Positions 40,988 through 49,404 of a DNA stretch of 64,000 bases are shown here, piece after piece. Both the position numbers and the translations under genes were made by a program. Numbering within the stretch: the first letter of the stretch is position 1; every line of letters starts with the position of its first letter. The notes under the pieces were generated by a model, which saw only the letters and a list, made by a program, of their open reading frames with translations, made no database searches and was not told where the DNA came from. Source of the stretch: Gottschalkiaceae bacterium SANA (GTDB lineage: Bacteria > Bacillota > Clostridia > Tissierellales > GPF-1). Location: NCBI GenBank assembly GCA_036323355.1, contig AP028876.1, positions 1,612,001 through 1,676,000 of the forward strand, given 5' to 3'.

Positions 40988-42133
40988 ATGATGAAGCTCA
41001 TTAAAAATGTGCATATATTTACACCTGAAGATGAAGGCATAAAGGATATTCTTATTTGTTTTGATAAGATTATGAAAATCGATAAAAATATCTCGCTTGA
41101 GTTGGAAGACTTTGAAATCATTGATGGAAGCAACCTGATTGCCGTACCGGGATATATCGATCAGCATGTTCACATTACCGGTGGAGGTGGCGAAGGCGGT
41201 ATGCATACTCGTGTTCCTGAAGTTATGCTTTCTGATCTCGTAAAAAATGGGATTACTACGGTCGTTGGATTGCTTGGAACCGATTCGGTTACCCGGAATG
41301 TAGAATCTCTTCTTGCTAAAACGAAAGCCTTGAATGAGGAAGGCATCACAGCCTATATGCTGACGGGTGCATATGAGTTTCCTTCTCCAACGATAACCGG
41401 AAGTGTTAAGAAAGACATTTCCATGATCCAAGAAATTATCGGTGTGAAAATTGCAATTTCTGATCATCGGGATTCCAGAATCACCATTCAGGAACTTTCT
41501 CGCTTAGCCACAGAAGCAAGGGTGGGTGGGTTGATTGGAGGAAACGCCGGACTTGTTACCTTGCACTTGGGGGATGGGAAGGAAGGACTAGAGCCGATTC
41601 GACGCATTGTCGAAGAAACCGATATTCCCATGAAGCATTTCCTTCCTACTCATATTAATCGAAACTCACGTCTTTTAGCCGAGGGGCTTGATTATGCAAG
41701 AAGTGGCGGTTTTATTGATCTCAGTGCAACTAAAAATCCAGTCTCTTCTCCTGCAACTATTGTGTCGAAATTGGAGGATGATTTTCCGTTTGAAAGGATT
41801 ACGTTCAGTTCTGATGGGAATGGTAGTACTTCAAGCTATGACGACCATGGAAACTTGCTTCGAATTTCTGCTATGTCGGTTGATACGATGCCCTATCAAG
41901 TTAAGACCTTGGTTTGTGAAAATGAATTTTCTGTTGAGAAAGCAGTTCGGTTTGTCACCACCAATGTAGCAAAGGTTCTTAGCATTTATCCTCAGAAGGG
42001 GACTTTACAAGTTGGTTCTGACGCTGATCTTGTTTTGCTGGACAAACAGTATCAAGTTGATACTGTTTTTGCAAAAGGAAGAATGATGATGAAAAATAAA
42101 GAAATTCTCGTAAATGGAACTTATGAAAGCTAA
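40988..42133 (+). CDS. iadA: Beta-aspartyl (isoaspartyl) dipeptidase
   Basis: IadA cleaves beta-aspartyl dipeptides. The 381-residue protein has the amidohydrolase metal motif IDQHVHITGGGGEGG, the carbamoylated-Lys segment GVKIAISDHRDSR, the two His regions (LHLGDG, THINRN) and the late Asp in FSSDGNGSTS. Beta-aspartyl peptides arise from damaged proteins and from cyanophycin or asparagine-linked peptides. As last gene after a peptide transporter, it would release aspartate and a free amino acid in the cytoplasm. Identity is high-confidence. Confidence 0.93.
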   Translation: MMKLIKNVHIFTPEDEGIKDILICFDKIMKIDKNISLELEDFEIIDGSNLIAVPGYIDQHVHITGGGGEGGMHTRVPEVMLSDLVKNGITTVVGLLGTDSVTRNVESLLAKTKALNEEGITAYMLTGAYEFPSPTITGSVKKDISMIQEIIGVKIAISDHRDSRITIQELSRLATEARVGGLIGGNAGLVTLHLGDGKEGLEPIRRIVEETDIPMKHFLPTHINRNSRLLAEGLDYARSGGFIDLSATKNPVSSPATIVSKLEDDFPFERITFSSDGNGSTSSYDDHGNLLRISAMSVDTMPYQVKTLVCENEFSVEKAVRFVTTNVAKVLSIYPQKGTLQVGSDADLVLLDKQYQVDTVFAKGRMMMKNKEILVNGTYES

Positions 42134-42177
42134 CATAAAGGTTCTATTGCGTAGATCAATAAGTGAAAACAACGCTA

Positions 42178-42208
42178 GACTACTTGAGTGATTAAGTAGT
42201 CTTTTTTT
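42178..42208 (+). terminator. Terminator of the peptide/isoaspartyl operon
   Basis: GACTACTT and AAGTAGTC pair around GAGTGATT, followed by seven T. Confidence 0.88.
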
Positions 42209-42285
42209 ATATGAAATAAGACTATTTGATTATTATCAAAATAAAGTTTAATATAATAGTATAAGAAATTATTGGAGGTGTGAAA

Positions 42286-43362
42286 ATGCCATTATCAGAC
42301 TTTATTAAAGAAAAAATTACAGGGAAACCAGCAAAGATAAATGGACCGATGTTTTTAAAAGAAACGAGTGATGCGAAGAAACAGCTAGAGATGCTGAGAT
42401 CGTATCGACAGACTTGTCCAAAGTCTGTACAAAAAGAGGTCGATCGAGACATCAAGTTTCTATCCTATGGCATTTATGGAGAATCTCAGGTTGCTTATGA
42501 ATTAAGGAATTGTTTTCTACCGATCATTATTTTGCATGATTTACATATCGTATACAAGGGATTAGAGGCTCAGATCGATTACTTAATAGTAACTCAATAC
42601 GAGGACATTGTGATCGAGTGTAAAAATTTGATCGGCAACATTGAAGTGAATGCAAAAGGCGATTTTATAAGAACAACCAATTTTAATGGAAGTAAGAAAA
42701 GGGAAGGCATTTATAGCCCGATTACTCAAAATCAAAGGCATCTTCAATTATTGAAAAAAATAGCTATTGATCGTCAAAGCAATATTGTTATGAGGAAAGG
42801 CGTTAATTACTTTTTTGAAGAGGCGCATAAGTCGATCATAGTATTAGCTAATCCCAAAACTATTGTTAATCTACGCGTAGCAAAAAAGGAAGTAAAGGAT
42901 CAGATTATTCGCTGCGATCAATTAAATGCATATTTAAAGAAGATGGCGTCTGACAGCAAGGTACCAAAAAGCTCTGGCGAAGAAATGTTTAAAATAGCTT
43001 CGCGATATTTGGACTTACATCAGCCGAATCGGAAAGACTATACAAAAAAATATAGCGCAAGAGAAGATAACCATAAGAGTTTGGATACAAAAAAGGGTAA
43101 GACTGAAGAACTGAAAGAAAGCAAAGAAGTTTATGCGAATACGCAAGGGATCCGTGAGGTGTTGAAAGCATATCGATATAATAAAAGTAAAGAAGAAGGT
43201 GTGAAAGCGTATTATATTTACAGCAATGCGCAGATGGAAGCGCTGATGGTTGCGAAACCAAAAACGACTAATGAAATAATGAAGATAAAGGGATTTGGTC
43301 GCGTTAAATGCGATAAGTACGGGGAAGACTTGATTCGAATCCTAAGAGAGTATAAAGAATGA
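42286..43362 (+). CDS. NERD-domain nuclease-like protein with C-terminal HRDC domain
   Basis: Residues about 60-190 form a NERD domain of the restriction-endonuclease fold. It keeps the acidic Glu in YGESQVAYEL, Asp in AQIDYLIV and the ExK core in VIECKN. The final 70 residues are an HRDC domain (MVAKPKTTNEIMKIKGFGRVKCDKYGEDLI), a nucleic-acid-binding module of RecQ helicases. The combination suggests a DNA-processing protein. ATG 42286 lies 7 bp after GGAGG; GTG 42280 is less well spaced. It is a single-gene unit with no defence genes next to it. Confidence 0.87.
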   Translation: MPLSDFIKEKITGKPAKINGPMFLKETSDAKKQLEMLRSYRQTCPKSVQKEVDRDIKFLSYGIYGESQVAYELRNCFLPIIILHDLHIVYKGLEAQIDYLIVTQYEDIVIECKNLIGNIEVNAKGDFIRTTNFNGSKKREGIYSPITQNQRHLQLLKKIAIDRQSNIVMRKGVNYFFEEAHKSIIVLANPKTIVNLRVAKKEVKDQIIRCDQLNAYLKKMASDSKVPKSSGEEMFKIASRYLDLHQPNRKDYTKKYSAREDNHKSLDTKKGKTEELKESKEVYANTQGIREVLKAYRYNKSKEEGVKAYYIYSNAQMEALMVAKPKTTNEIMKIKGFGRVKCDKYGEDLIRILREYKE

Positions 43363-43435
43363 TTGTGGAGTGAGCGTTTATATGTCTTGATCAATAAGTG
43401 ACTTCACGTTATGATCAGACAAAGGGGGAATGGGA

Positions 43436-44119
43436 ATGAAATATGAAGTTGTGTTCCTTGATGCAGATGGGACGGTGTGGGATTTTAAACGTTCCGAGGA
43501 AAAGGCATTTCTTTCTACGCTGAAAAGTTATGGTGTTGAAGAAAATCTAGAGGGTGTTTATCGGCGTTACAGCAGGATTAACGAACTACTTTGGGAACGA
43601 TTGGAACAAGGGACGATAAAAAAAGACGAACTTCGCCGAAAAAGGTTTGAAGATCTGTTTGCCGAGTTTCAGTTCAAGATTCCTATTGATGAATTCAGCC
43701 GAGAATACTTGGCCGCAATCGCACAGGGAAAAGATCTGATTGATGGTGCAGAAGATATCTGTCGATATTTGAGCGAACGATACAGAGTTGTGGTTGTAAC
43801 CAATGGGATGAAGGAAACGCAGAATAGTAGAATGGCGGGTTCTACATTGGAGCCTTTCATTGAGAAGATGATTATTTCAGATGAAATTTCAATAGCAAAA
43901 CCGGAACCTGGAATATTTGAATATGCAATGAATGCAATTGGATACAAAGATAAAGAGCGTGTAATTATGATTGGAGACTCTTTAAGTGCGGATATTGCAG
44001 GAGGTGTGAATTTCGGCATTGACACTTGCTGGATCAACCCTTCAAAACTTGTTGCTGGCAACAACATAGTACCGACTTATGAAATTATGGATATACGAGA
44101 ACTAAAAAATATACTTTGA
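43436..44119 (+). CDS. HAD-family phosphatase, YjjG-type nucleotidase
   Basis: The 227-residue protein carries HAD motif I DADGTVWDF, motif II in VVVTNGMKET, motif III Lys in ISIAKPEPGIFEYA and motif IV GDSLSADI. This pattern fits the YjjG/YfnB group that dephosphorylates pyrimidine and related nucleotides. ATG 43436 has AAAGGGGG 7 bp upstream; ATG 43430 is too near. Single-gene unit. Confidence 0.9.
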   Translation: MKYEVVFLDADGTVWDFKRSEEKAFLSTLKSYGVEENLEGVYRRYSRINELLWERLEQGTIKKDELRRKRFEDLFAEFQFKIPIDEFSREYLAAIAQGKDLIDGAEDICRYLSERYRVVVVTNGMKETQNSRMAGSTLEPFIEKMIISDEISIAKPEPGIFEYAMNAIGYKDKERVIMIGDSLSADIAGGVNFGIDTCWINPSKLVAGNNIVPTYEIMDIRELKNIL

Positions 44120-44122
44120 TCG

Positions 44123-44151
44123 AGAGCGGCTAAGACAGTCGTTCTTTTTTT
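44123..44151 (+). terminator. Terminator after the HAD phosphatase gene
   Basis: AGAGCGGCT pairs with AGTCGTTCT around AAGAC (two G-U pairs) and is followed by a T-run. Confidence 0.8.
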
Positions 44152-44160
44152 ATGATAAAT

Positions 44161-44203
44161 TGTGATGCTAATCACTGTATATATATTTATAAACCCATAT
44201 GAT
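44161..44203 (+). promoter_or_regulatory. Crp/Fnr-type box and -10 element before the flavodiiron gene
   Basis: TGTGA-TGCTAA-TCACT (44161-44176) fits TGTGA-N6-TCACx. TATGAT at 44198-44203 begins 29.5 bp from the box centre, placing the box near -41.5, a class II activator position. The same geometry occurs before pflB at 63706-63752. Confidence 0.75.
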
Positions 44204-44315
44204 AGAGATATCGAAAAAAGGGGATGAATAATAATAGTAGCCTAAATATCAAAAAACTAACATTTGAGAAATATGAACATGGTGTTGTTTTCGAAAATTA
44301 TAAAGGAGGTTCAAG

Positions 44316-45506
44316 ATGTTTCAAATTAATGAAAAAGTTCAATGGGTTGGGAAAATCGATTGGGAATTGAGAAAATTCCATGGAGACGAGTATTCCACGC
44401 ATCGTGGTTCTTCATATAATTCATACCTGATTCAAGACGAGAAAGTTGTTTTGATTGATACGGTTTGGCGTCCCTTTGCAAAGGAATATGTTGAAGAGTT
44501 GAAAAAAACAATTGATTTGAATCAGATCGATTATATCATTGCCAATCATGGAGAAATTGATCATAGTGGCGCTTTGCCTGAGCTGATGAGAGAAATTCCC
44601 GATGTGCCAATCTATTGCACGAAAAATGCAGTTAAATCGCTAAAGGGGCAGTATCACGAAGACTGGAATTTCGTAACCGTTAAAACTGGAGATACCTTGG
44701 ATCTTGGACAAGGAAAATTGGTATTTATTGAAGCCCCCATGTTGCATTGGCCTGATAGTATGTTTACGTACTATACGAAGGATGAGATTCTGTTCAGTAA
44801 CGATGCATTTGGGCAGCATTTTGCCTCTGAATTGATGTTCAATGATCTTGTGAATCAAGCTGAATTATATCAAGAAGCGACGAAATATTATGCCAATATT
44901 CTAACTCCATTTAGTTCGTTTGTAACGAAAAAGATTAATGAGGTTATGGGATTGAATGTGCCAGTCGATATGATTTGTCCATCCCATGGGATTATTTGGA
45001 GAGATAATCCTACACAAATCGTAGAAAAATATTTGGAATGGGCTGATAATTACCAGGAAAATCAAGTCACGATTATTTATGATACTATGTGGGATGCAAC
45101 CCGTAGGATGGCTGAAGAAATCGCTGCAGGGATTAAAGCTGTAGACCCTAGTTTGAATATTAAACTATTTAATGTTGCGAGCACAGATAAAAATGATGTG
45201 ATTGCGGAAGTATTTAAAGCCAAGATGGTTGTTGCGGGTTCGTCTACAATTAACAAGGGAATTTTGTCTGCGATGGCGGCCGATCTAGAAATTATAAAAG
45301 GATTGCAGTTGAAAAATAAGAAAGCAGCTGCTTTTGGCAGTTATGGATGGAGTGGGGAATCTCCAAAACAGATTCAAAAAGAATTAACAGAAGCTGGATT
45401 TGAGGTTTGGAAAGATCCTTTGGGTACGCTATGGAATCCAGACGAAGAGGCGCGCGAGACATGCAGGGAATTTGGGCGAAAATTGGCAGATTGGTTGAAA
45501 CCTTAG
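44316..45506 (+). CDS. fprA: Flavodiiron protein (A-type flavoprotein, O2/NO reductase)
   Basis: The 396-residue protein combines an N-terminal metallo-beta-lactamase domain with diiron ligands HGEIDH, LHWPDS, SNDAFGQHF and CPSHGI, and a C-terminal flavodoxin domain (TIIYDTMWDATRRMAEEIAAGI, SYGWSGE). It reduces O2 to water or NO to N2O, protecting anaerobes. No rubredoxin is fused or adjacent. The start follows AAAGGAGG. The Crp/Fnr-type promoter about 115-155 bp upstream suggests oxygen or redox control. Confidence 0.94.
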   Translation: MFQINEKVQWVGKIDWELRKFHGDEYSTHRGSSYNSYLIQDEKVVLIDTVWRPFAKEYVEELKKTIDLNQIDYIIANHGEIDHSGALPELMREIPDVPIYCTKNAVKSLKGQYHEDWNFVTVKTGDTLDLGQGKLVFIEAPMLHWPDSMFTYYTKDEILFSNDAFGQHFASELMFNDLVNQAELYQEATKYYANILTPFSSFVTKKINEVMGLNVPVDMICPSHGIIWRDNPTQIVEKYLEWADNYQENQVTIIYDTMWDATRRMAEEIAAGIKAVDPSLNIKLFNVASTDKNDVIAEVFKAKMVVAGSSTINKGILSAMAADLEIIKGLQLKNKKAAAFGSYGWSGESPKQIQKELTEAGFEVWKDPLGTLWNPDEEARETCREFGRKLADWLKP

Positions 45507-45526
45507 AAGAGATGAATGGGTATAAA

Positions 45527-45556
45527 GACAGTAGCTTTTATAGTTGCTGTCTTTTT
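45527..45556 (+). terminator. Terminator of the flavodiiron gene
   Basis: GACAGTAGC pairs with GTTGCTGTC (one G-U pair) around a seven-base loop, followed by TTTTT. Confidence 0.85.
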
Positions 45557-45589
45557 AAATGAAAAAAATGTACGCTGAGGAGAAAAAAC

Positions 45590-46408
45590 ATGCGAAAAAT
45601 ACAAAAACTATATAAGGGGAGGCGATCGAAAGTTGGTGCCGGAGTGAAGCTGATACGAGTTTTTAGTTTTTACGATGCGGAACGACTAGATCCATTTTTG
45701 CTACTTGATTATTTCGATTCCAAGAATCCGGATGAGTATAAGCGCGGGTTACCTTGGCATCCTCATCGGGGTATGGAGACGATTACCTATTTGATTCACG
45801 GCCGAATTGATCACGGTGACAGTCTCGGAAACAATGGTATAATCGAACCTTTGAGCTGTCAGTGGATGACTGCTGGCAGAGGTGTTTTGCATCAAGAGAT
45901 GCCTCAAAAAACACCGTGGATTTTAGGCTGTCAATTGTGGTTAAACCTACCAAAATCTAGGAAGTTAACAAATCCTGTATATCGGGAAATTACAGAAAAG
46001 GACCTTGCAATTTATGAAGATGATCAAGTTCATATAAAGGTGATTAGTGGTGTCTTTAGACATACAAAAGGACCCATTTGTAAAAAAAATAAGGAACTTA
46101 CATATTTTGATGTAACGGTATTTCCAGGCAAAACATTTTCGTGGAAAATTGAAAAATCAAAGCAATGTTTTATTTTAAGAATTGATGGTGAATTGTCCAT
46201 TGCAGGTGAGATTTTTAAGACGAGAGGTGCATTGTTGACCATGGAAGAAGAAATTCGTATAGAAACGCAACGTGGTGGGCGATTTTTCCTGATTGCAGCC
46301 GAGCCGTTGAAAGAGCCGGTGGCATGGCAAGGGTCGATTGTAATGAATACACAAAAGGAAGTAGAAGAGGCATACCACGATTTAGAAGAAGGCACTTTTA
46401 CTCGCTAA
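45590..46408 (+). CDS. Pirin family protein
   Basis: The 272-residue double-cupin protein has the pirin iron site in LPWHPHRGMETITYLI and MTAGRGVLHQEM. Prokaryotic pirins are linked to quercetin dioxygenase activity or to metabolic regulation such as inhibition of pyruvate dehydrogenase; which applies here is unknown. The start follows GAGGAG. It is a single-gene unit between terminators. Confidence 0.9.
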   Translation: MRKIQKLYKGRRSKVGAGVKLIRVFSFYDAERLDPFLLLDYFDSKNPDEYKRGLPWHPHRGMETITYLIHGRIDHGDSLGNNGIIEPLSCQWMTAGRGVLHQEMPQKTPWILGCQLWLNLPKSRKLTNPVYREITEKDLAIYEDDQVHIKVISGVFRHTKGPICKKNKELTYFDVTVFPGKTFSWKIEKSKQCFILRIDGELSIAGEIFKTRGALLTMEEEIRIETQRGGRFFLIAAEPLKEPVAWQGSIVMNTQKEVEEAYHDLEEGTFTR

Positions 46409-46504
46409 GAGCTGTCTGTATGCAGGAATTTTCTTAACAATTTCAGCCATTGTGCATTTTTTGTTGGCACTAGAAATCAAAGAAGGAGTTGAATTAACAA
46501 TCAG

Positions 46505-46532
46505 GGTCTCGGATCAATTCCGAGATCTTTTT
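46505..46532 (+). terminator. Terminator after the pirin gene
   Basis: GGTCTCGG pairs with CCGAGATC around ATCAATT (one G-U pair), followed by TTTTT. It lies about 100 bp past the pirin stop. Confidence 0.75.
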
Positions 46533-46560
46533 ATGGTATAATTTGGCTAGTAGAAAGAAG

Positions 46561-46896
46561 GTGAATGGACCTCTTGGGATATCGACAGATGTGCTGAAGG
46601 GATCTCCATTTAATAATTTCATGATTCCTGGGCTGATTCTTTTCGGTTTTATTGGATTGGGGAATTGCTTCTCGGGTATCTTAGCCTGGCGGGGATCTAA
46701 GGCGACGGGTATTATCTCAGGATTCTTTGGATGTGGGCTTATGATTTGGATTATGGTTCAATGCTGGGTCCTGGGGGACGTTGTTGTTTTACATGTTCTG
46801 TATTTCATTTTGGGACTCATTCAAGGCTTGCTAGGAGTGAGAATGAGGATGAGAAATCGACAATTTCCATTTTCGCTGTTCCTCGATAAGAAGTAG
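46561..46896 (+). CDS. Small integral membrane protein of unknown function
   Basis: I do not recognise this protein of about 111 residues. Three hydrophobic stretches are visible: FMIPGLILFGFIGLGNCF, ATGIISGFFGCGLMIWIMV and VVVLHVLYFILGLIQGLLG. The C-terminus is basic (RMRMRNRQF). The start is uncertain: GTG 46561 is chosen because AGAAGG sits just before, with TTG 46543 as an alternative; no in-frame ATG precedes the first helix. A TATAAT at 46537-46542 is either its promoter or chance, and if real it favours GTG. Confidence 0.6.
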   Translation: MNGPLGISTDVLKGSPFNNFMIPGLILFGFIGLGNCFSGILAWRGSKATGIISGFFGCGLMIWIMVQCWVLGDVVVLHVLYFILGLIQGLLGVRMRMRNRQFPFSLFLDKK

Positions 46897-46934
46897 AATT
46901 ATAATAATATTGAAAGTAAAATTGGAGGCGTACA

Positions 46935-48386
46935 ATGAATTTATCTATGAAAAAAGACTGGAAGAAATCTGCATTTGATGGGTTGCTGATACCTATGTTT
47001 GAAGAAGAATTGGCTTTTGAAGGCCTTGAGGTTCCCTTCGAGCAATTGATGGAAACGAAGCGCTTTGAAGGTAAGGTTGGATCGCATTATACCATAACGA
47101 AATTGCAAGATGGGCTCTTTGTAAATATTGTGTTGTTGGGTCTGGGAAAACGTGGTGAGATCGGATATCGAAAATTGCTGAATGTTTTGGGCGATGGATT
47201 TCGAACATTGAAGAAACAAAAGGTGAAAAAAGGTGCCCTTGTCTTTGATCGTGGGAATCTTGCATCCAATGATACCTATGTAAAAGCAGCGGTTGAAGCG
47301 TCTATTATGGCAGACTACCTTTTTGATGATTTCAAATCGAAGCAAGAGGGTGAAGAATCGGAAGAACTTGATTTTTCAATCCTTGTTGAAGATCCCGATC
47401 AATATGTTCATGTTTTTGAAGAGGCGGAGATTCTGGCAACGGCGAATTTAGTAGCCCGAGATTTGGTGAATCAACCGGCAAATGTGATCAATTCTGTTAC
47501 TTTGGCACAGCGGGTCGAGGAATTAGGCAAAGAAAACGGGTTTGAAGTCGAGATTAAAGAACTAGAAGAAATTCAAGCCCTGCAGATGGAAGCCTTTCTT
47601 TCAGTTGCTCGGGCATCGGATATCGAACCTCGATTGATCATCATGCGTTATATGGGAGATCCTGCAAGCGATGAGATCCTTGGATATGTGGGAAAGGGAT
47701 TGACCTATGATGCCGGCGGGCTGTCCATTAAACCGACAGCTAGCATGGTGACCATGAAAGATGACATGGGTGGTTCGGCTGCTGTTATTGGAGCTATGTG
47801 CGCAATTGCAGAGGCAAAGCTTAAACGTAATGTTGTAGCTGTTGTAGCGGCATGTGAGAATATGATTTCCGGCTCTTCTTATCGACCTGGAGATATTATT
47901 GGATCCATGGGTGGCAAGTCGATCTTTATCGGCAATACAGATGCAGAGGGGCGTCTTACATTAATTGATGCCATGCATTATATCGTAAATGAAGAGAAGG
48001 TAACCAAGGTGTTGGATATTGCGACCCTGACGGGAGCAGCCTTGCATTGTACGGGGAGCGCAGCCTCTGTGGCCATTGCTACAGATGATCAGTTTTTCGC
48101 AGATGTTAACGAATCATTTTCTCTTAGTGGAGAGCAGATTTGGCGAATGCCGATTTTTGACGAATATAAGGAATTGATCAAGCATGAAGAGGCGGATTTG
48201 ACCAATACAGCCGGGAAACCAGGAACCATAACTGCGGGACTGTTTATTGGCGAATTTAATGGTGGTTTGCCATGGGTGCATATCGATATTGCTGGGACCA
48301 TCTGGTCGACAAAGGAAGAAGGTATTTTATCCAAAGGCGGCACAGGCATTGCAGTGAGACCGCTTTACTATTTGGCTAAAGCATAG
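46935..48386 (+). CDS. pepA: Leucyl aminopeptidase (M17)
   Basis: M17 aminopeptidases are hexameric dizinc enzymes that release N-terminal residues in the cytoplasm. The 483-residue protein has the metal and catalytic motifs VGKGLTYDAGGLSIKP, MKDDMGGSAAVIGA and the signature NTDAEGRL. The usual FDSGG of the family is YDAGG here, which keeps the Asp. The N-terminal half is the expected alpha/beta regulatory domain. It starts after TTGGAGG and is followed by a terminator-like hairpin and YwbE. Confidence 0.93.
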   Translation: MNLSMKKDWKKSAFDGLLIPMFEEELAFEGLEVPFEQLMETKRFEGKVGSHYTITKLQDGLFVNIVLLGLGKRGEIGYRKLLNVLGDGFRTLKKQKVKKGALVFDRGNLASNDTYVKAAVEASIMADYLFDDFKSKQEGEESEELDFSILVEDPDQYVHVFEEAEILATANLVARDLVNQPANVINSVTLAQRVEELGKENGFEVEIKELEEIQALQMEAFLSVARASDIEPRLIIMRYMGDPASDEILGYVGKGLTYDAGGLSIKPTASMVTMKDDMGGSAAVIGAMCAIAEAKLKRNVVAVVAACENMISGSSYRPGDIIGSMGGKSIFIGNTDAEGRLTLIDAMHYIVNEEKVTKVLDIATLTGAALHCTGSAASVAIATDDQFFADVNESFSLSGEQIWRMPIFDEYKELIKHEEADLTNTAGKPGTITAGLFIGEFNGGLPWVHIDIAGTIWSTKEEGILSKGGTGIAVRPLYYLAKA

Positions 48387-48398
48387 TATGGTATAAAG

Positions 48399-48434
48399 AG
48401 AGATCGAAGGGACTAGTCTTTGCGGTCTCTTTTT
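48399..48434 (+). terminator. Terminator after pepA
   Basis: AGAGATCG (48399-48406) pairs with CGGTCTCT (48423-48430), with an inner AAG...CTT stem, and ends in TTTT. Confidence 0.75.
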
Positions 48435-48464
48435 ATGAAGAATATATGGAAAGTAGGAATGAAA

Positions 48465-48662
48465 ATGGATGGAACGAAGAGAAGCAATATCAAGATAGGT
48501 AGCAGAGTCAAGATTGTGCAAAAACCACATCAACGGACTGGAGAGCTTACAGAGGGTCTTGTGGCTCGTCTTTTAACAAAATCGAAGACGCATCCCCATG
48601 GGATCAAGGTGATGCTGGACAATGGAATTGTTGGACGCGTTAAAGAAGTGTTGGAAGGATAG
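48465..48662 (+). CDS. YwbE family protein
   Basis: The 65-residue protein matches YwbE (DUF2196): IGSRVKIVQKPHQRTGELTEGLV then LLTKSKTHPHGIKVMLDNGIVGRVKEV (quoted as two segments). It is a small beta-rich domain of unknown function, perhaps nucleic acid or ribosome associated. ATG 48465 follows AGGA by a normal distance; ATG 48459 is possible. It lies just before the carbonic anhydrase gene. Confidence 0.88.
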   Translation: MDGTKRSNIKIGSRVKIVQKPHQRTGELTEGLVARLLTKSKTHPHGIKVMLDNGIVGRVKEVLEG

Positions 48663-48723
48663 AGTTGACAGAATCTTTAAAAATTATATAATAGAGAGAA
48701 TATCAAGAACTTCTGGAGGAATT

Positions 48724-49296
48724 ATGAAAAAAGGAATTCAACGGTTAGACGATATTTTATTCTATAACAAGGAATTTGTAGAAAACAAAAAATATGAGCA
48801 GTATGAAACATCCAAGCATCCTGAGAAGAAGATGGTTGTCTTATCATGTATGGATACTCGATTAACAGAGCTGCTGCCTCAGGCTATGAATATAAAAAAT
48901 GGTGATGCTAAAATTGTGAAAAATGCTGGTGCAACCATTATGCATCCCTTTGGTAGCATTGTCAGAAGTATTCTGGTTGCCGTATACGAGTTTGAAGCGG
49001 AAGATCTCTTTGTTGTTGGCCATTATGGTTGTGGTATGAGTAATCTGGACGGTGGTCTTTTGTTGGAAAAGATGAAAAAACGTGGCGTTACTCAAATGAC
49101 GATCGATACTCTTCAGTACTCGGGTATCGATGTGGAATCCTGGTTGCATGGATTTGAGTCGGAGAAAGCAGCTGTTGAAGAGAGTGTAGAAGCCTTAGTA
49201 AACCATCCCTTGATGCCAAGTGGGGTACGCGTTCATGGCTTGCTGATGGATCCTGCAACGGGGAAGTTGGACGTTGTGATCGATGCAAGTAAATAA
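48724..49296 (+). CDS. Beta-class carbonic anhydrase (YtiB-like)
   Basis: The 190-residue protein has the beta-CA zinc site: Cys and Asp/Arg dyad in LSCMDTRL, then His and Cys in VGHYGCGM. It interconverts CO2 and bicarbonate in the cytoplasm. ATG 48724 follows TGGAGG; longer in-frame starts overlap ywbE. The C-terminus RVHGLLMDPATGKLDVV is usual. CO2 supply or removal fits the neighbouring carboxylation and decarboxylation metabolism, but no operon link is visible. Confidence 0.9.
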   Translation: MKKGIQRLDDILFYNKEFVENKKYEQYETSKHPEKKMVVLSCMDTRLTELLPQAMNIKNGDAKIVKNAGATIMHPFGSIVRSILVAVYEFEAEDLFVVGHYGCGMSNLDGGLLLEKMKKRGVTQMTIDTLQYSGIDVESWLHGFESEKAAVEESVEALVNHPLMPSGVRVHGLLMDPATGKLDVVIDASK

Positions 49297-49304
49297 TAAA
49301 AAGG

Positions 49305-49346
49305 AACACAGGCAACAGCTATAACAAGCGGTTGCCTGTGTTTTTG
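49305..49346 (+). terminator. Terminator after the carbonic anhydrase gene
   Basis: AACACAGGCAAC and GTTGCCTGTGTT are exact 12-bp arms around a 14-base loop, followed by TTTT. Confidence 0.88.
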
Positions 49347-49404
49347 TATGTTTTTGGCATTTCCTGATATAATAATAGAAAGAATGGATTAAAGGAGGAT
49401 TATA

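Noticed and set aside
40886-41467. 193-codon minus-strand frame across the creatininase-iadA junction
   Set aside because: No binding site or homology; it spans two genes with clear catalytic motifs on the plus strand.
42222-42245. TTTGAT-TATT-ATCAAA considered as a Fur or PerR box
   Set aside because: The dyad is shorter than either consensus and overlaps a possible -35 box; AT-rich chance is likely.
42286-43362. NERD-HRDC gene considered as part of an antiphage defence island
   Set aside because: Neighbours are a peptide catabolism operon and a nucleotidase; no defence gene, integrase or composition change is visible.
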